A stretch of DNA of 33,468 nucleotides from Kiritimatiellota bacterium (GTDB lineage: Bacteria; Verrucomicrobiota; Lentisphaeria; Oligosphaerales; JAADHN01): positions 1-33,468 of the forward strand of contig JAADHN010000174.1 of the NCBI GenBank assembly GCA_013151865.1. Reading direction: 5' to 3'. Each line of letters opens with the position of its first letter. Within the stretch, counting starts at the first letter, position 1. Shown piece by piece: positions 16,788-24,252 of the stretch. The position numbers and the translations under genes were made by a program. The notes beneath the pieces were generated by a model, which saw only the letters and a list, made by a program, of their open reading frames with translations, searched no databases and was not told where the DNA came from.

Positions 16788-18382
16788 GACGTCTTCGTCT
16801 CCGCTGACGCGACGGCTCCCGGACCGGGCCCCGTCTTGCCCGTTTGACCGTCGGCGTCGGCGAGGGCCGCATGATCACGGTAAAGGAAATAATTGGCCCA
16901 GCCCGAGGTGTTGGCCAAATCGCGACGACAAGGCGGAATATACCCCTCGCGAAGGACATCCAATTTCCCTTCGCTCTTCAGCCGCCGGTAGATTTCGGTC
17001 CAGGCGCATGCCTTTTCGGTGGGGTCTTTCTCGCACATGCCGCCGACGCTGCCGCCGCACGGTCCGTTGCGAGACTGCTTGGCACAGTGACACATGGGGC
17101 ATCGATTCGCGGTATCGAACAGCATACAATCGCCGCAATCGCGACACCCGAACATCAGACGCTTGATACCGAACTCGCCTGCATGGGAAACCGCGGCCAG
17201 TCTCGGGTGTTTGTCCAACACCCTGTAGTATCCGGACATGACTTTGTGCCCCAGACTGTCTCGCTTGAACACGACGTCGTGAACCTTGCCCAGAATGGCA
17301 TGGGACAACGGCTTGCGCCCCTTGCTCAAGTGCCGGACCGGGTCTTCTTCGTTCTCGCCGACCCGGAATTTTTCCGGCGGCGGGAAAGCATAAAACTCAT
17401 CGGGTTGCCCGAAGCAGAGTTCCGGGATGAACTCCTCCCATCGCGGCGCGAGTTCCAGACCTCTCTCGATCACATGAACGTAATCCGCAGTCTTGAGACC
17501 GAACCCACCGATATGCACCCCGGCGAACCCCATCCCTTTGAAGGCGGCAATCATTTTGGCGGCGCGTTCGAGGCGCTTTGCCTTGCCCTTGTCAGGGTCC
17601 TTCGCTTCCGCTTTGAGGACGCGCAACAACTCATCGGTGACCACACAACCGGGGACCCCGCCTGAGTTCATCACGCGTCCGACCCCTGCCGAGAGTACGT
17701 AGGCATTGCCGATAACGGGAGTGTCGAGCCCGCGACTGGCCAAATACCGTCGAACCTCCAGGAACTTCCGCATGTCGTAACCAAGCTGAGTGATGATGAA
17801 GTGGGCGCCGGCCCTGATCTTTTTCTCCATCTTGAAGTATTGGAACATAAGTTCCTCTTCCGTCAACTTGAACGGCGAAACGGCGGCGCCGATGCAGAAA
17901 TTGGTTGGAGGCAGCGTGACGGTCGTTCCCGGTTTGCGTCCCGGAACCACAAGGCCTTGATTCATTGCGGAGATGAGGCGTATGGCCTGCACCGAATCAA
18001 GGTCGTAGACGCCGCCGGCCGGACCGCCGTAGGCGCTGTCGACCGGATAGTCGCCACTGAGAACCAGAAGATTCTTGACGCCGATGTGCGCCAGCGCACT
18101 GGCGCGCGACTCCATTGCGTTACGGTTGAGGTCCCGCGCAGTGAAGTGTACGAGCGGCTCTCCCCCGACCTTCAGGATGTCGGCAGCAATGACATCCGGC
18201 GAGATGGCAGGTCCGCCGCCGGGATTGTCGGTGAGGCTGATCGCATGAACGGTCACACCCGCGTCAGCGATTTCCTTGGCAAACCGCGTGGCCGCTTCGA
18301 CGGCTGGGCCTTCGAAACCGCGACCGGGAACGAATTCGCACGTGAAGACGAACGAGCGATTCGAAAGTGCTTCTTTGAGCAT
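16784..18382 (-). CDS. metF: MetF-MetV fusion, methylenetetrahydrofolate reductase
   Basis: This 532-residue protein joins a MetF-type TIM barrel (about residues 1-315) to a MetV-like C-terminal domain (about 355-500). The barrel keeps the FTCEFVPG start, the HAISLTDNPGGGPAISPD strand, NLLVLSGDYP, and a FIITQLGYD flavin-site strand. The C-terminal part is Cys-rich (C413, C416, C419, C428, C431, C433, C442, C450, C459, C485), as in MetV zinc/4Fe-4S domains. In most studied acetogens MetV and MetF are separate subunits. The reaction is reduction of methylene-THF to methyl-THF. It sits 30 bases after fhs and overlaps cooC copy 2, with GAGGGA before its ATG. The electron donor is unknown; the operon's NuoEF module is a candidate. 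Confidence 0.92.
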   Translation of the reverse strand: MLKEALSNRSFVFTCEFVPGRGFEGPAVEAATRFAKEIADAGVTVHAISLTDNPGGGPAISPDVIAADILKVGGEPLVHFTARDLNRNAMESRASALAHIGVKNLLVLSGDYPVDSAYGGPAGGVYDLDSVQAIRLISAMNQGLVVPGRKPGTTVTLPPTNFCIGAAVSPFKLTEEELMFQYFKMEKKIRAGAHFIITQLGYDMRKFLEVRRYLASRGLDTPVIGNAYVLSAGVGRVMNSGGVPGCVVTDELLRVLKAEAKDPDKGKAKRLERAAKMIAAFKGMGFAGVHIGGFGLKTADYVHVIERGLELAPRWEEFIPELCFGQPDEFYAFPPPEKFRVGENEEDPVRHLSKGRKPLSHAILGKVHDVVFKRDSLGHKVMSGYYRVLDKHPRLAAVSHAGEFGIKRLMFGCRDCGDCMLFDTANRCPMCHCAKQSRNGPCGGSVGGMCEKDPTEKACAWTEIYRRLKSEGKLDVLREGYIPPCRRDLANTSGWANYFLYRDHAALADADGQTGKTGPGPGAVASAETKTS

Positions 18383-18412
18383 CTGTGCGGTCCCTCGGCG
18401 AATGCCGGTTGT

Positions 18413-20185
18413 TCAGAACAAACCTCGGACGGCACCCGTCCGCACGTCCACATCGATTCTGCGGAAGGCCGGATTTGAACCCGTTCCGGGCAGGAGCTTT
18501 ATCTCACCGGCGACCGGCACCACGAGCCCGGCCCCCCTGTAGGTTAGAATGTCGCGAATCGGCAGTTCCCAGCCGGTGGGGCGCCCCTTGACGTTCGGAT
18601 CGTGGGAGAGACTGAGATGTGTTTTGACCATACACGTACCGAGCGACGAAATGTCCGGGTCGGCTTCCAACTTTTCGGCTTTTTCCTTGGCCTCGTCGGT
18701 GTAGGTCACACCGGCGGCACCATAGACTTCACGGGCAATGAGTTCGATACGTCGACGCAACGGCAGGTCCAGGTCGTAAAGGAAGGAAAAATCATTCTTT
18801 TCGTCGCACGCCGCGATCACGGCTTCGGCCAGTTCCCGGGCTCCCTCGCCGCCCTTGAGCCAGTGCTCGGAGACGGCGGCCAAGGCGCCGTGGCCCTCGG
18901 CGATGCGGCGTACCGCGGCAATTTCTCCGGGAGTGTCCGTGTGGAAGCTGTTGATACATACCACGGGGCGTACGCCACTCTTGCGGACGGTCTCAATGTG
19001 GGCGACGAGATTCTCGCACCCTTTCTCCACCAAACCGACGTTTTCTTTGATGTAGGCTTCGTCCAACGGCAGTCCGGGCTTCACGGGCGGCCCCCCCCCG
19101 TGCATTTTCAGGGCCCGGATCGTGGCTACCACCACCACGGCGTCCGGTCTCAATCCCGAAAAGCGGCATTTGAGGTTCCAGAACTTCTCAAACCCGATGT
19201 CGGCCCCGAACCCGCTCTCGGTAACGTGGTAATCGCTGAGGCGGAGCCCGAGCTTGTCGGCAATGATTGAACTCTGGCCGATGGCGATGTTGGCAAACGG
19301 CCCGGCATGCACGAAAACGGGCTGGCCCTCGACGCTCTGCAGCAGGTTGGGGTTGAGCGCATCGACCATCCAGGCCGTCATGGCTCCGTCGACCTCCAGA
19401 TCGGCCGTGGTGATGGGGGCGCCGCTACGGCTGTAGGCGACGACTATTTTGCCCATACGGGTCCGCAAGTCTGCAAGGTCGTCGGCCACCGCCAAAATGG
19501 CCATAATCTCGCTGGACACGGTGATTTGGAACCCCGACTTCATGGGGTATCCATCCATCTTGCCGCCATTGCCGATGGTGATATTGCGCAAGGCTTGAGC
19601 ACAGAAATCGATGGCCCATTTGAATTCAACGCGTTCGGGATCAATGTCCAGCCGCTGGAGATTGCGCTTGCGCAACACAGCATCGCTGTAGTTGCGCTCG
19701 TGCTGCATCCGCGCCGTAAGGGCCACCATGGCGAGATTATGCGCGTTGGTAATGGCATCGATGTCGCCCGTCAAACCAATGGAAAGCGGCGTCAACGGAA
19801 TGCACTGAGCCAAGCCGCCTCCTGCGGCTGAGCCCTTAATGTTGAAGGTGGGACCGCCGCTCGGTTGACGGATGGCCCCCCCCACATGCTTGCCGAGCTT
19901 GCCCAGGCCTTGGATCAGTCCCAAAGTCGTCGTGGTTTTGCCTTCCCCCAGCGGCGTGGGCGTGATCGCCGTGACATCCACATAGCGTCCCAGCGGCGCC
20001 TTGTCCAACCGGTCGAGGATACGGATCGCATCGACCTTACCGACCTGGCGTCCCATCGGGATCAGTTCATCCTCTTCGATCCCATATTCCGCACCCAATT
20101 GCGCCAGAGGCTTCATGTCCTGTTCGCACGCGGCGGCGATTTGCCAGTCTTTCAGGACCGTGGGATCCAATTTCTGCTTCACCAT
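18413..20185 (-). CDS. fhs: Formate-tetrahydrofolate ligase
   Basis: This 590-residue enzyme condenses formate with tetrahydrofolate using ATP and is the entry to the methyl branch. Family landmarks are [16 protein letters not shown] (the P-loop), [49 protein letters not shown] and [15 protein letters not shown]. It is somewhat longer than the roughly 557-residue norm. GGAG lies 8 bases before the ATG. It is the first gene of the 13-gene operon, and a promoter at 20485-20513 gives it a leader of about 290 nt. The coding strand has runs of nine (19091-19099) and eight (19876-19883) G at Gly-Gly positions. Confidence 0.97.
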   Translation of the reverse strand: MVKQKLDPTVLKDWQIAAACEQDMKPLAQLGAEYGIEEDELIPMGRQVGKVDAIRILDRLDKAPLGRYVDVTAITPTPLGEGKTTTTLGLIQGLGKLGKHVGGAIRQPSGGPTFNIKGSAAGGGLAQCIPLTPLSIGLTGDIDAITNAHNLAMVALTARMQHERNYSDAVLRKRNLQRLDIDPERVEFKWAIDFCAQALRNITIGNGGKMDGYPMKSGFQITVSSEIMAILAVADDLADLRTRMGKIVVAYSRSGAPITTADLEVDGAMTAWMVDALNPNLLQSVEGQPVFVHAGPFANIAIGQSSIIADKLGLRLSDYHVTESGFGADIGFEKFWNLKCRFSGLRPDAVVVVATIRALKMHGGGPPVKPGLPLDEAYIKENVGLVEKGCENLVAHIETVRKSGVRPVVCINSFHTDTPGEIAAVRRIAEGHGALAAVSEHWLKGGEGARELAEAVIAACDEKNDFSFLYDLDLPLRRRIELIAREVYGAAGVTYTDEAKEKAEKLEADPDISSLGTCMVKTHLSLSHDPNVKGRPTGWELPIRDILTYRGAGLVVPVAGEIKLLPGTGSNPAFRRIDVDVRTGAVRGLF

Positions 20186-20478
20186 AATTGCGCTCCAAAC
20201 CAGATTGCCGTTTCAGCCTCTGTCACGTCAGACCACTTTCTGTCCCGACACAAGACCTATCCTGGAAAATGCATAAGCCATCTGCTGCGACCACGTATCT
20301 CAACCGCCTCCGGAACATTGCCGCAGCCCGCCGACTGAAGCGGTGTTTCAACAGCCTCGTCCGGTCGTCCGGCGCAACGACCCGAATCCGTACAAGCTGC
20401 GCCCTCTCGCAACGAAGTTCATGCATTCATCTGAACCAAACACGTCACGTGCAACTGTTGTCGCCGCCACGTTCTCGG
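20186..20478 (-). promoter_or_regulatory. Long 5' leader of the Wood-Ljungdahl operon
   Basis: If transcription starts about 7 bases after the -10 box, the fhs mRNA carries a leader of about 290 nt. I looked for cobalamin, tetrahydrofolate and SAM riboswitch landmarks and did not recognise any. Small hairpins are possible, for example GTTCA with TGAAC close to a CACGTGACGTG stretch near the 5' end. No convincing leader peptide is seen. Function unknown. Confidence 0.35.
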
Positions 20479-20484
20479 GACTTA

Positions 20485-20513
20485 TATATACCGGTGCTAC
20501 AATGTGGTGTCAA
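20485..20513 (-). promoter_or_regulatory. Near-consensus sigma-70 promoter for the fhs-acs operon
   Basis: On the minus strand TTGACA (20508-20513, a perfect -35) is followed after exactly 17 bases by TATATA (20485-20490), which continues as TATATATAAG. This is the best promoter upstream of fhs, and it would drive all 13 genes down to acsE, since no other gap in the operon exceeds 35 bases. Confidence 0.75.
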
Positions 20514-20523
20514 GCGACGTTGC

Positions 20524-20578
20524 AAAAAAAATAGGGGGGGGCGGCGGTGGGGGAGAGGCACCCCCCCCCGCCGGGGGG
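20524..20578 (-). terminator. G/C-homopolymer hairpin followed by T8, just upstream of the fhs promoter
   Basis: Read on the minus strand, a run of nine G (20561-20569) can pair with a run of eight C (20534-20541) across a C-rich loop. TA and then eight T's follow (20524-20533 region). This looks like a factor-independent terminator for leftward transcription that ends 10 bases before the -35 box of the fhs promoter. It might insulate the operon. The plus-strand G runs (8, 5 and 6) could also form a quadruplex. Low complexity makes both readings uncertain. Confidence 0.4.
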
Positions 20579-20954
20579 CAGGAAACGCCCCGGCGCCGCG
20601 GTCGGCACGGTGTTTTCCAGTCTCGCGTTCTATTCGATAGAAGATCCTGCGCGCGACGCCTGCGCCGTATCCGGCCTTGTCGACTGCTTGGTGGTTTGAT
20701 TCAAAAGTACTTGCATTGCTCAAGGCGAGATTGAATGCCGCACCCGCTGGAACGGATCGTGATGGTCTCCTCCGCCCTGTCCCAAATCCTGGACGCATTC
20801 GGGCAATCTTTCGTCGTTTCCACCAAAGAAGGACCTGTCGCAGACGGTTGGCGGATCTCGCTCATCCGAAACAAGATCTCACCCAACACCGCGCTCGTGT
20901 GCGGCCACGCACTTTTTTTCAAGGGGAAGCAGGCTTGAGTCGACGGCACTCGGG

Positions 20955-20983
20955 TCGACAACTTGCTTCGGAACGGGCATAGT
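20955..20983 (+). promoter_or_regulatory. Candidate promoter for the HTH/HD/DUF3786 trio
   Basis: TCGACA (20955-20960, 5 of 6 consensus) and CATAGT (20978-20983) are separated by 17 bases. The -10 hexamer is the same CATAGT proposed for the gene at 987. A leader of about 175 nt would follow. Confidence 0.35.
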
Positions 20984-21165
20984 ACCCTTGGGTCGGTTCT
21001 ATGGGCGTCTTCGTCAGTGCCGAGTTTCGCTTCAGCGGTCAATTCGGGTGAGGCCGAACGCCCACACACACCCTATGGGGCGCCGCCGGGCGCGGCGCAG
21101 ACCTCGGGCAACTTCTTCGGCCGAAAAGGGTCGGACATCTTCGGCAACGCAGGACAGGAGAGGCG

Positions 21166-21693
21166 ATGAGCAACAGTCCCGCACCCAAACGTCGCGAGAG
21201 GATTCCTCGCGCGCAAGTGGTCCGTCACATCCGCAACCTCTTCGGAGTGACGCAGGTCCGTCTGGCCGCCGCGATGGGGACGTCTGTTAAAACGATTCAG
21301 AGCTACGAGCAAGGCTGGCGCAGGGTGCCGACGCGTGCCCTGATACAGCTTTTGGTCCTGCTGGCGATTCACCGCCGTCGTGAGATCGACACGGTCCCAT
21401 GCTGGGAGATCCGCAACTGTTCACCCGAAGACCGCGAGGATTGCGCCAACTTTACTGTCGGCGACGGCCAGCTCTGTTGGTTTGTGTCGGCAGGGAAGTG
21501 CCGGTGCGGGTTGGCTCAGGGGGATTCGGACGTGAACGACGATCTGCTTCCCTGCATGGCTTGCGAGGTCATAAGACGTCTGTTGCGTTCGGACAATACC
21601 GGCAACGGCGCGACCGGGCCGAAGCGGCCTGGCAACAAGAACACAAGGGAAACGGGCACCGGCCGCGGCGTTGACGATTCCGCCGTCAAATGA
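21166..21693 (+). CDS. HTH (Xre-type) regulator with Cys-rich two-CW-like domain
   Basis: This 175-residue protein has an N-terminal helix-turn-helix of the Xre/Cro type (about residues 22-68, with TQVRLAAAMGTSVKTIQSYE). A Cys-rich segment follows, beginning C79-W80 and continuing C85, C93, C104-W105, C112, C114, C130 and C133. The repeated Cys-Trp pairs resemble the 'two-CW' domain seen in signalling proteins of anaerobes. The segment probably binds a metal or an iron-sulfur cluster. The C-terminal 40 residues look disordered. GGAGAGG lies just before the ATG. It is the first gene of a three-gene set facing away from the Wood-Ljungdahl operon. Redox- or metal-responsive control of that operon is an inference from this arrangement. 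Confidence 0.8.
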   Translation: MSNSPAPKRRERIPRAQVVRHIRNLFGVTQVRLAAAMGTSVKTIQSYEQGWRRVPTRALIQLLVLLAIHRRREIDTVPCWEIRNCSPEDREDCANFTVGDGQLCWFVSAGKCRCGLAQGDSDVNDDLLPCMACEVIRRLLRSDNTGNGATGPKRPGNKNTRETGTGRGVDDSAVK

Positions 21694-21751
21694 CCGCTGC
21701 GACCGGCGGTCGCAAATACGCGGCTTGTGCCCTCCTGCGGTGAGAAATGAC

Positions 21752-22519
21752 ATGAGATTGGCAAAATGTCCTGGAAGCCTCGGGTTCTCCCAGCCCAAGC
21801 CTCGCGACGTCGCGTGCCCCAATTGCGGCGCGGAAGTGGAAATATGGAGTGACGAAGCTACCGCCCGCTGCAAGGCATGCGGCCGGATCGTGATCGGTTC
21901 GGACACGCAGTCCTGCATTGATTGGTGTCGGTACGCGAAAGAATGTCTTGGGGAAGAGACGTATCGAGAGTACGGGCAAATGAAGGCCGCCATTCGCAAA
22001 GCCGCTTTGTATCAAGCGGTTGAGGAACGGCTCGGCGAGGATCATGTCGATGTCGCTTTCAGCCGCACGGTGCTGCGTTTTGGGGAGCAGCTCTGTTCGC
22101 AGCAGGAGGCCGCCGACCCTATGGTGGTGGCGGCCTCGGTCGTGCTCTTGTGTTTGGCCGGACGGGACCCGGCGGCGGTGATGCCCCGGGGAGACGGCGG
22201 CACACAGGGGGCAACCGGAACGGAAGAGGTCGCCAGGATTCTCCGGGACCTTCACTATGCGCCCGACGTGATCGAGAGGGTGAGCGCCATCCACGAGATG
22301 CTGGCGGAGTCCAGGCCGCCTCCAGCGCCGGACAACCTCGAGTACGCTTTGGTGCATGATGCCCTACTGTTGGCCTCGCTGGAGCACCGCCATACGGCAG
22401 GCGAGGCCGCTCTCCCCGAGGCAGTGGTGGCGCAGTGTCTCACTGACGGAGGAAGATCCGTAGCCATCGAACTGGGCCGGTCCCTGCGGCCGTCGTTAAA
22501 AGCGGAGGCCCCGGAATGA
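21752..22519 (+). CDS. Zinc-ribbon protein with degenerate HD domain
   Basis: This 255-residue protein resembles a family in anaerobes with an N-terminal zinc ribbon (C22, C25, C40, C43), a second Cys group (C55, C59, C65 in SCIDWCRYAKECLGEE) and a C-terminal HD-type helical domain. Here the HD part is recognisable (DPMVVAASVVLLCLAGRD, VHDALLLASLE) but has lost the expected metal ligands. The usual LHDIG reads LCLAG, the first His is missing, and the double-His segment reads IHEMLAESRP. It is probably a non-catalytic sensor or scaffold. The ATG at 21752 gives the family-like start MRLAKCPG; an earlier ATG would overlap the upstream gene. Its stop overlaps the next start as ATGA. Confidence 0.75.
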   Translation: MRLAKCPGSLGFSQPKPRDVACPNCGAEVEIWSDEATARCKACGRIVIGSDTQSCIDWCRYAKECLGEETYREYGQMKAAIRKAALYQAVEERLGEDHVDVAFSRTVLRFGEQLCSQQEAADPMVVAASVVLLCLAGRDPAAVMPRGDGGTQGATGTEEVARILRDLHYAPDVIERVSAIHEMLAESRPPPAPDNLEYALVHDALLLASLEHRHTAGEAALPEAVVAQCLTDGGRSVAIELGRSLRPSLKAEAPE

Positions 22520-23133
22520 CCAAAAAGGGCGTCGAGGAAGCGTGTGACCGAATGTGGGACACACTGGCCAATCTCGACCCGGGAGACGTCTGCCGCCGGA
22601 CCGGCGTCACAGTCGCCCCGGCCTCGAGGACGTACATCTGTCCGAGCCTGGGGCAGGAGGTATTGGTCGACCCGGGCGAGAGGGTTCTTTCCTGCGCGTC
22701 GGAGACGGGTCGGATTCTGCTCGGCCGCCTGGGCTACTTTTCCAAGATTGCGATTCTTAAGTACCTCGTCCACGGCAACCAAGAGGCGCTGGCAGGAGAG
22801 ATGGTGTCCCCGGCAGCCCTCGTGTCGGGGCAACTTTACTTTCGCGGTTCCCACGTGCTTCCCACCGCACAAATGGCGGAGGCTTACGCAGGAGACGGGA
22901 AACGTTTCCTGGAACGGGCCCGGGACTTGGGCGCCGAAGTGCTCGACTATGGTGATGCTGCGGTGAAACTCTTTCCCTTGCCTTATTTCCCTGTCGCGCT
23001 AGTGCTTTGGCATGGAGACGACGAGTTCCCGGGCCGGGCCAACGTACTGCTCGATGCCGGGTGCGAGAACCAACTACCCCCGGACATCGTCTGGTCCATC
23101 GCCATGCTGACCGTGCTGATGTTCCTCATGTAG
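22516..23133 (+). CDS. DUF3786-domain protein
   Basis: The 205-residue product fits the DUF3786 family of unknown function, common in anaerobes and often found near corrinoid and acetyl-CoA pathway genes. Recognisable parts are YICPSLGQEVLVDP, LLGRLGYFSKIAILKYLVHG, VSPAALVSGQLYFRGSH and PYFPVALVLWHGDDEFPGRANVLLD. The ATG is shared with the stop of the preceding gene (ATGA), so the two are probably co-translated. The C-terminal 18 residues are hydrophobic, but I would not call them a membrane anchor. The role is unknown; a maturation or sensing function with the other two trio members is a guess. Confidence 0.8.
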   Translation: MTKKGVEEACDRMWDTLANLDPGDVCRRTGVTVAPASRTYICPSLGQEVLVDPGERVLSCASETGRILLGRLGYFSKIAILKYLVHGNQEALAGEMVSPAALVSGQLYFRGSHVLPTAQMAEAYAGDGKRFLERARDLGAEVLDYGDAAVKLFPLPYFPVALVLWHGDDEFPGRANVLLDAGCENQLPPDIVWSIAMLTVLMFLM

Positions 23134-23244
23134 CGGGTCGCCCCCATCATCACGCCGGACCAGGCACGGGCGGCGGCTGCGTCTTTTGCTCCTCCCTCGC
23201 ATGAATCGCAGAACCGCCGCGTACTCTTCCGGAGCAGGGCGCGG

Positions 23245-24240
23245 TCAGGTCGTCTTCCGAGTTTCGGATCCGGCTTCAACGCTACCGAGAAGCAGTTGCG
23301 CCTGGTCCACAATGTCCCCGGCCGAGGAGGCCCGTGGGATATAAGTTCCCGAATACTTCATGCCCTGCAGAAACGGCCCGTACACACGGAAGCCGGAGAA
23401 CTTGCGCAGAATCTTGATGGCGACGTTCCCGGCGTCAAGGGACGGAAAGACGAGCACATTCGCATTGCCGGCAACCGCACTGGCCGGCGCCTTGATGCCG
23501 GCGACGGCCGGAATCAAGGCTGTGTCGATCTGCATTTCGCCGTCCAGGATGAGATCGGGCGCCCGGGCGTGCGTGAGGGCCACGGCGTCCCGGACTTTCT
23601 GGGCAGCGGGGTGACTGGAACTACCGGAAGTGGAGAACGAGAGAAAGGCCAGTCGAGGACTCTCGCCGGTGATCCGCTCATAGCTGGCGGCCGATTGAAT
23701 GGCGATGTCCGCAAGCTGATCCACGGTGGGGTCCGGCACCACACTGACGTCTGCCACGCCCACCATCTGGCAACGCACAAAATCGCACCCGTCGAACCTG
23801 ACCAGCGACATGCCCGACACCGTGCTGCAATCCGCGGCCACCCCGAGGAGTTTGAGGTAGACACGCATGACGTGACTGGGAGTGGTCGCCGCGCCCGCGA
23901 TCACCACGTCGGCCGAACCCGACGCCACCAGCCAGGCCCCGACCACCACGGGGTCGGTCGCATCCAGACTGCTGCCGGCGCCGGTTTTTTCCAGATGGGA
24001 CGCGATTGTCTGTTGAATCTGGACGTCTTCGTAGTCGAACACATCCATTCCTTCGAGAGGCAACCGCAGGCCGACGGCCAGCGTGTCCAGTTCATCGCGG
24101 TTCCCCAGCAGCACCACATGCCCAAGCTTGTACTGAGTCAACGTATGAGCCGCCCGCAGGACGCGCCAATCAAAAGATTCGCACAATACCACGCGAGGAA
24201 GCGGTCCGCTCCGTCTGGAAAAACTCGGAATGACAGGCAT
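23245..24240 (-). CDS. pta: Phosphate acetyltransferase (catalytic domain only)
   Basis: This 331-residue protein is a single-domain Pta, which interconverts acetyl-CoA and acetyl phosphate. Family stretches are VVIAGAATTPSHVMRVYLKL, LADIAIQSAASYE, LAFLSFSTSGSS, DLILDGEMQIDTALIP, KAPASAVAGNANVLVFPSLD and YGPFLQGM. The loop after LQG differs from the norm: the expected KPVNDLSRG reads KYSGTYIPRAS. The Arg is kept, but the Ser before it is Pro. The N-terminal PEG/DP segment is also altered (CESFDW). It follows the acetyl-CoA synthetase gene by 12 bases and is probably in its operon. A related acyltransferase with a different acyl group is an alternative. No acetate kinase gene is present in the window. 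Confidence 0.8.
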   Translation of the reverse strand: MPVIPSFSRRSGPLPRVVLCESFDWRVLRAAHTLTQYKLGHVVLLGNRDELDTLAVGLRLPLEGMDVFDYEDVQIQQTIASHLEKTGAGSSLDATDPVVVGAWLVASGSADVVIAGAATTPSHVMRVYLKLLGVAADCSTVSGMSLVRFDGCDFVRCQMVGVADVSVVPDPTVDQLADIAIQSAASYERITGESPRLAFLSFSTSGSSSHPAAQKVRDAVALTHARAPDLILDGEMQIDTALIPAVAGIKAPASAVAGNANVLVFPSLDAGNVAIKILRKFSGFRVYGPFLQGMKYSGTYIPRASSAGDIVDQAQLLLGSVEAGSETRKTT

Positions 24241-24252
24241 GTGGCGCCCCCT

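Larger units (their letters stand above)
20186..21165. other. Regulatory intergenic region between divergent operons
   Basis: This 980-base region separates fhs (leftward) from the HTH gene (rightward). It holds the fhs promoter (20485-20513) and leader, a G/C-homopolymer hairpin with a T8 tract on the minus strand (20524-20578), and a candidate rightward promoter (20955-20983). Open frames of 67 residues (20735-20938, +) and about 122 residues (20701-21069, -) overlap each other. Neither has a recognisable family or a good ribosome binding site, so I annotate neither. The T8-hairpin could end a short leftward transcript from this region. Confidence 0.5.

Noticed and set aside
20223-20426. 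67-residue frame inside the fhs leader as a possible leader peptide
   Set aside because: Arg-rich composition, no ribosome binding site, and no regulatory codon run.
20186-20478. Tetrahydrofolate or cobalamin riboswitch in the fhs leader
   Set aside because: I could not recognise the conserved core sequences of either class by eye. A covariance-model search would be needed to settle it.
20701-21069. Overlapping open frames of 67 residues (+) and about 122 residues (-) in the fhs/HTH intergenic region
   Set aside because: The two strands overlap, neither has a known family or a good ribosome binding site, and composition does not separate them. Left as unassigned sequence.
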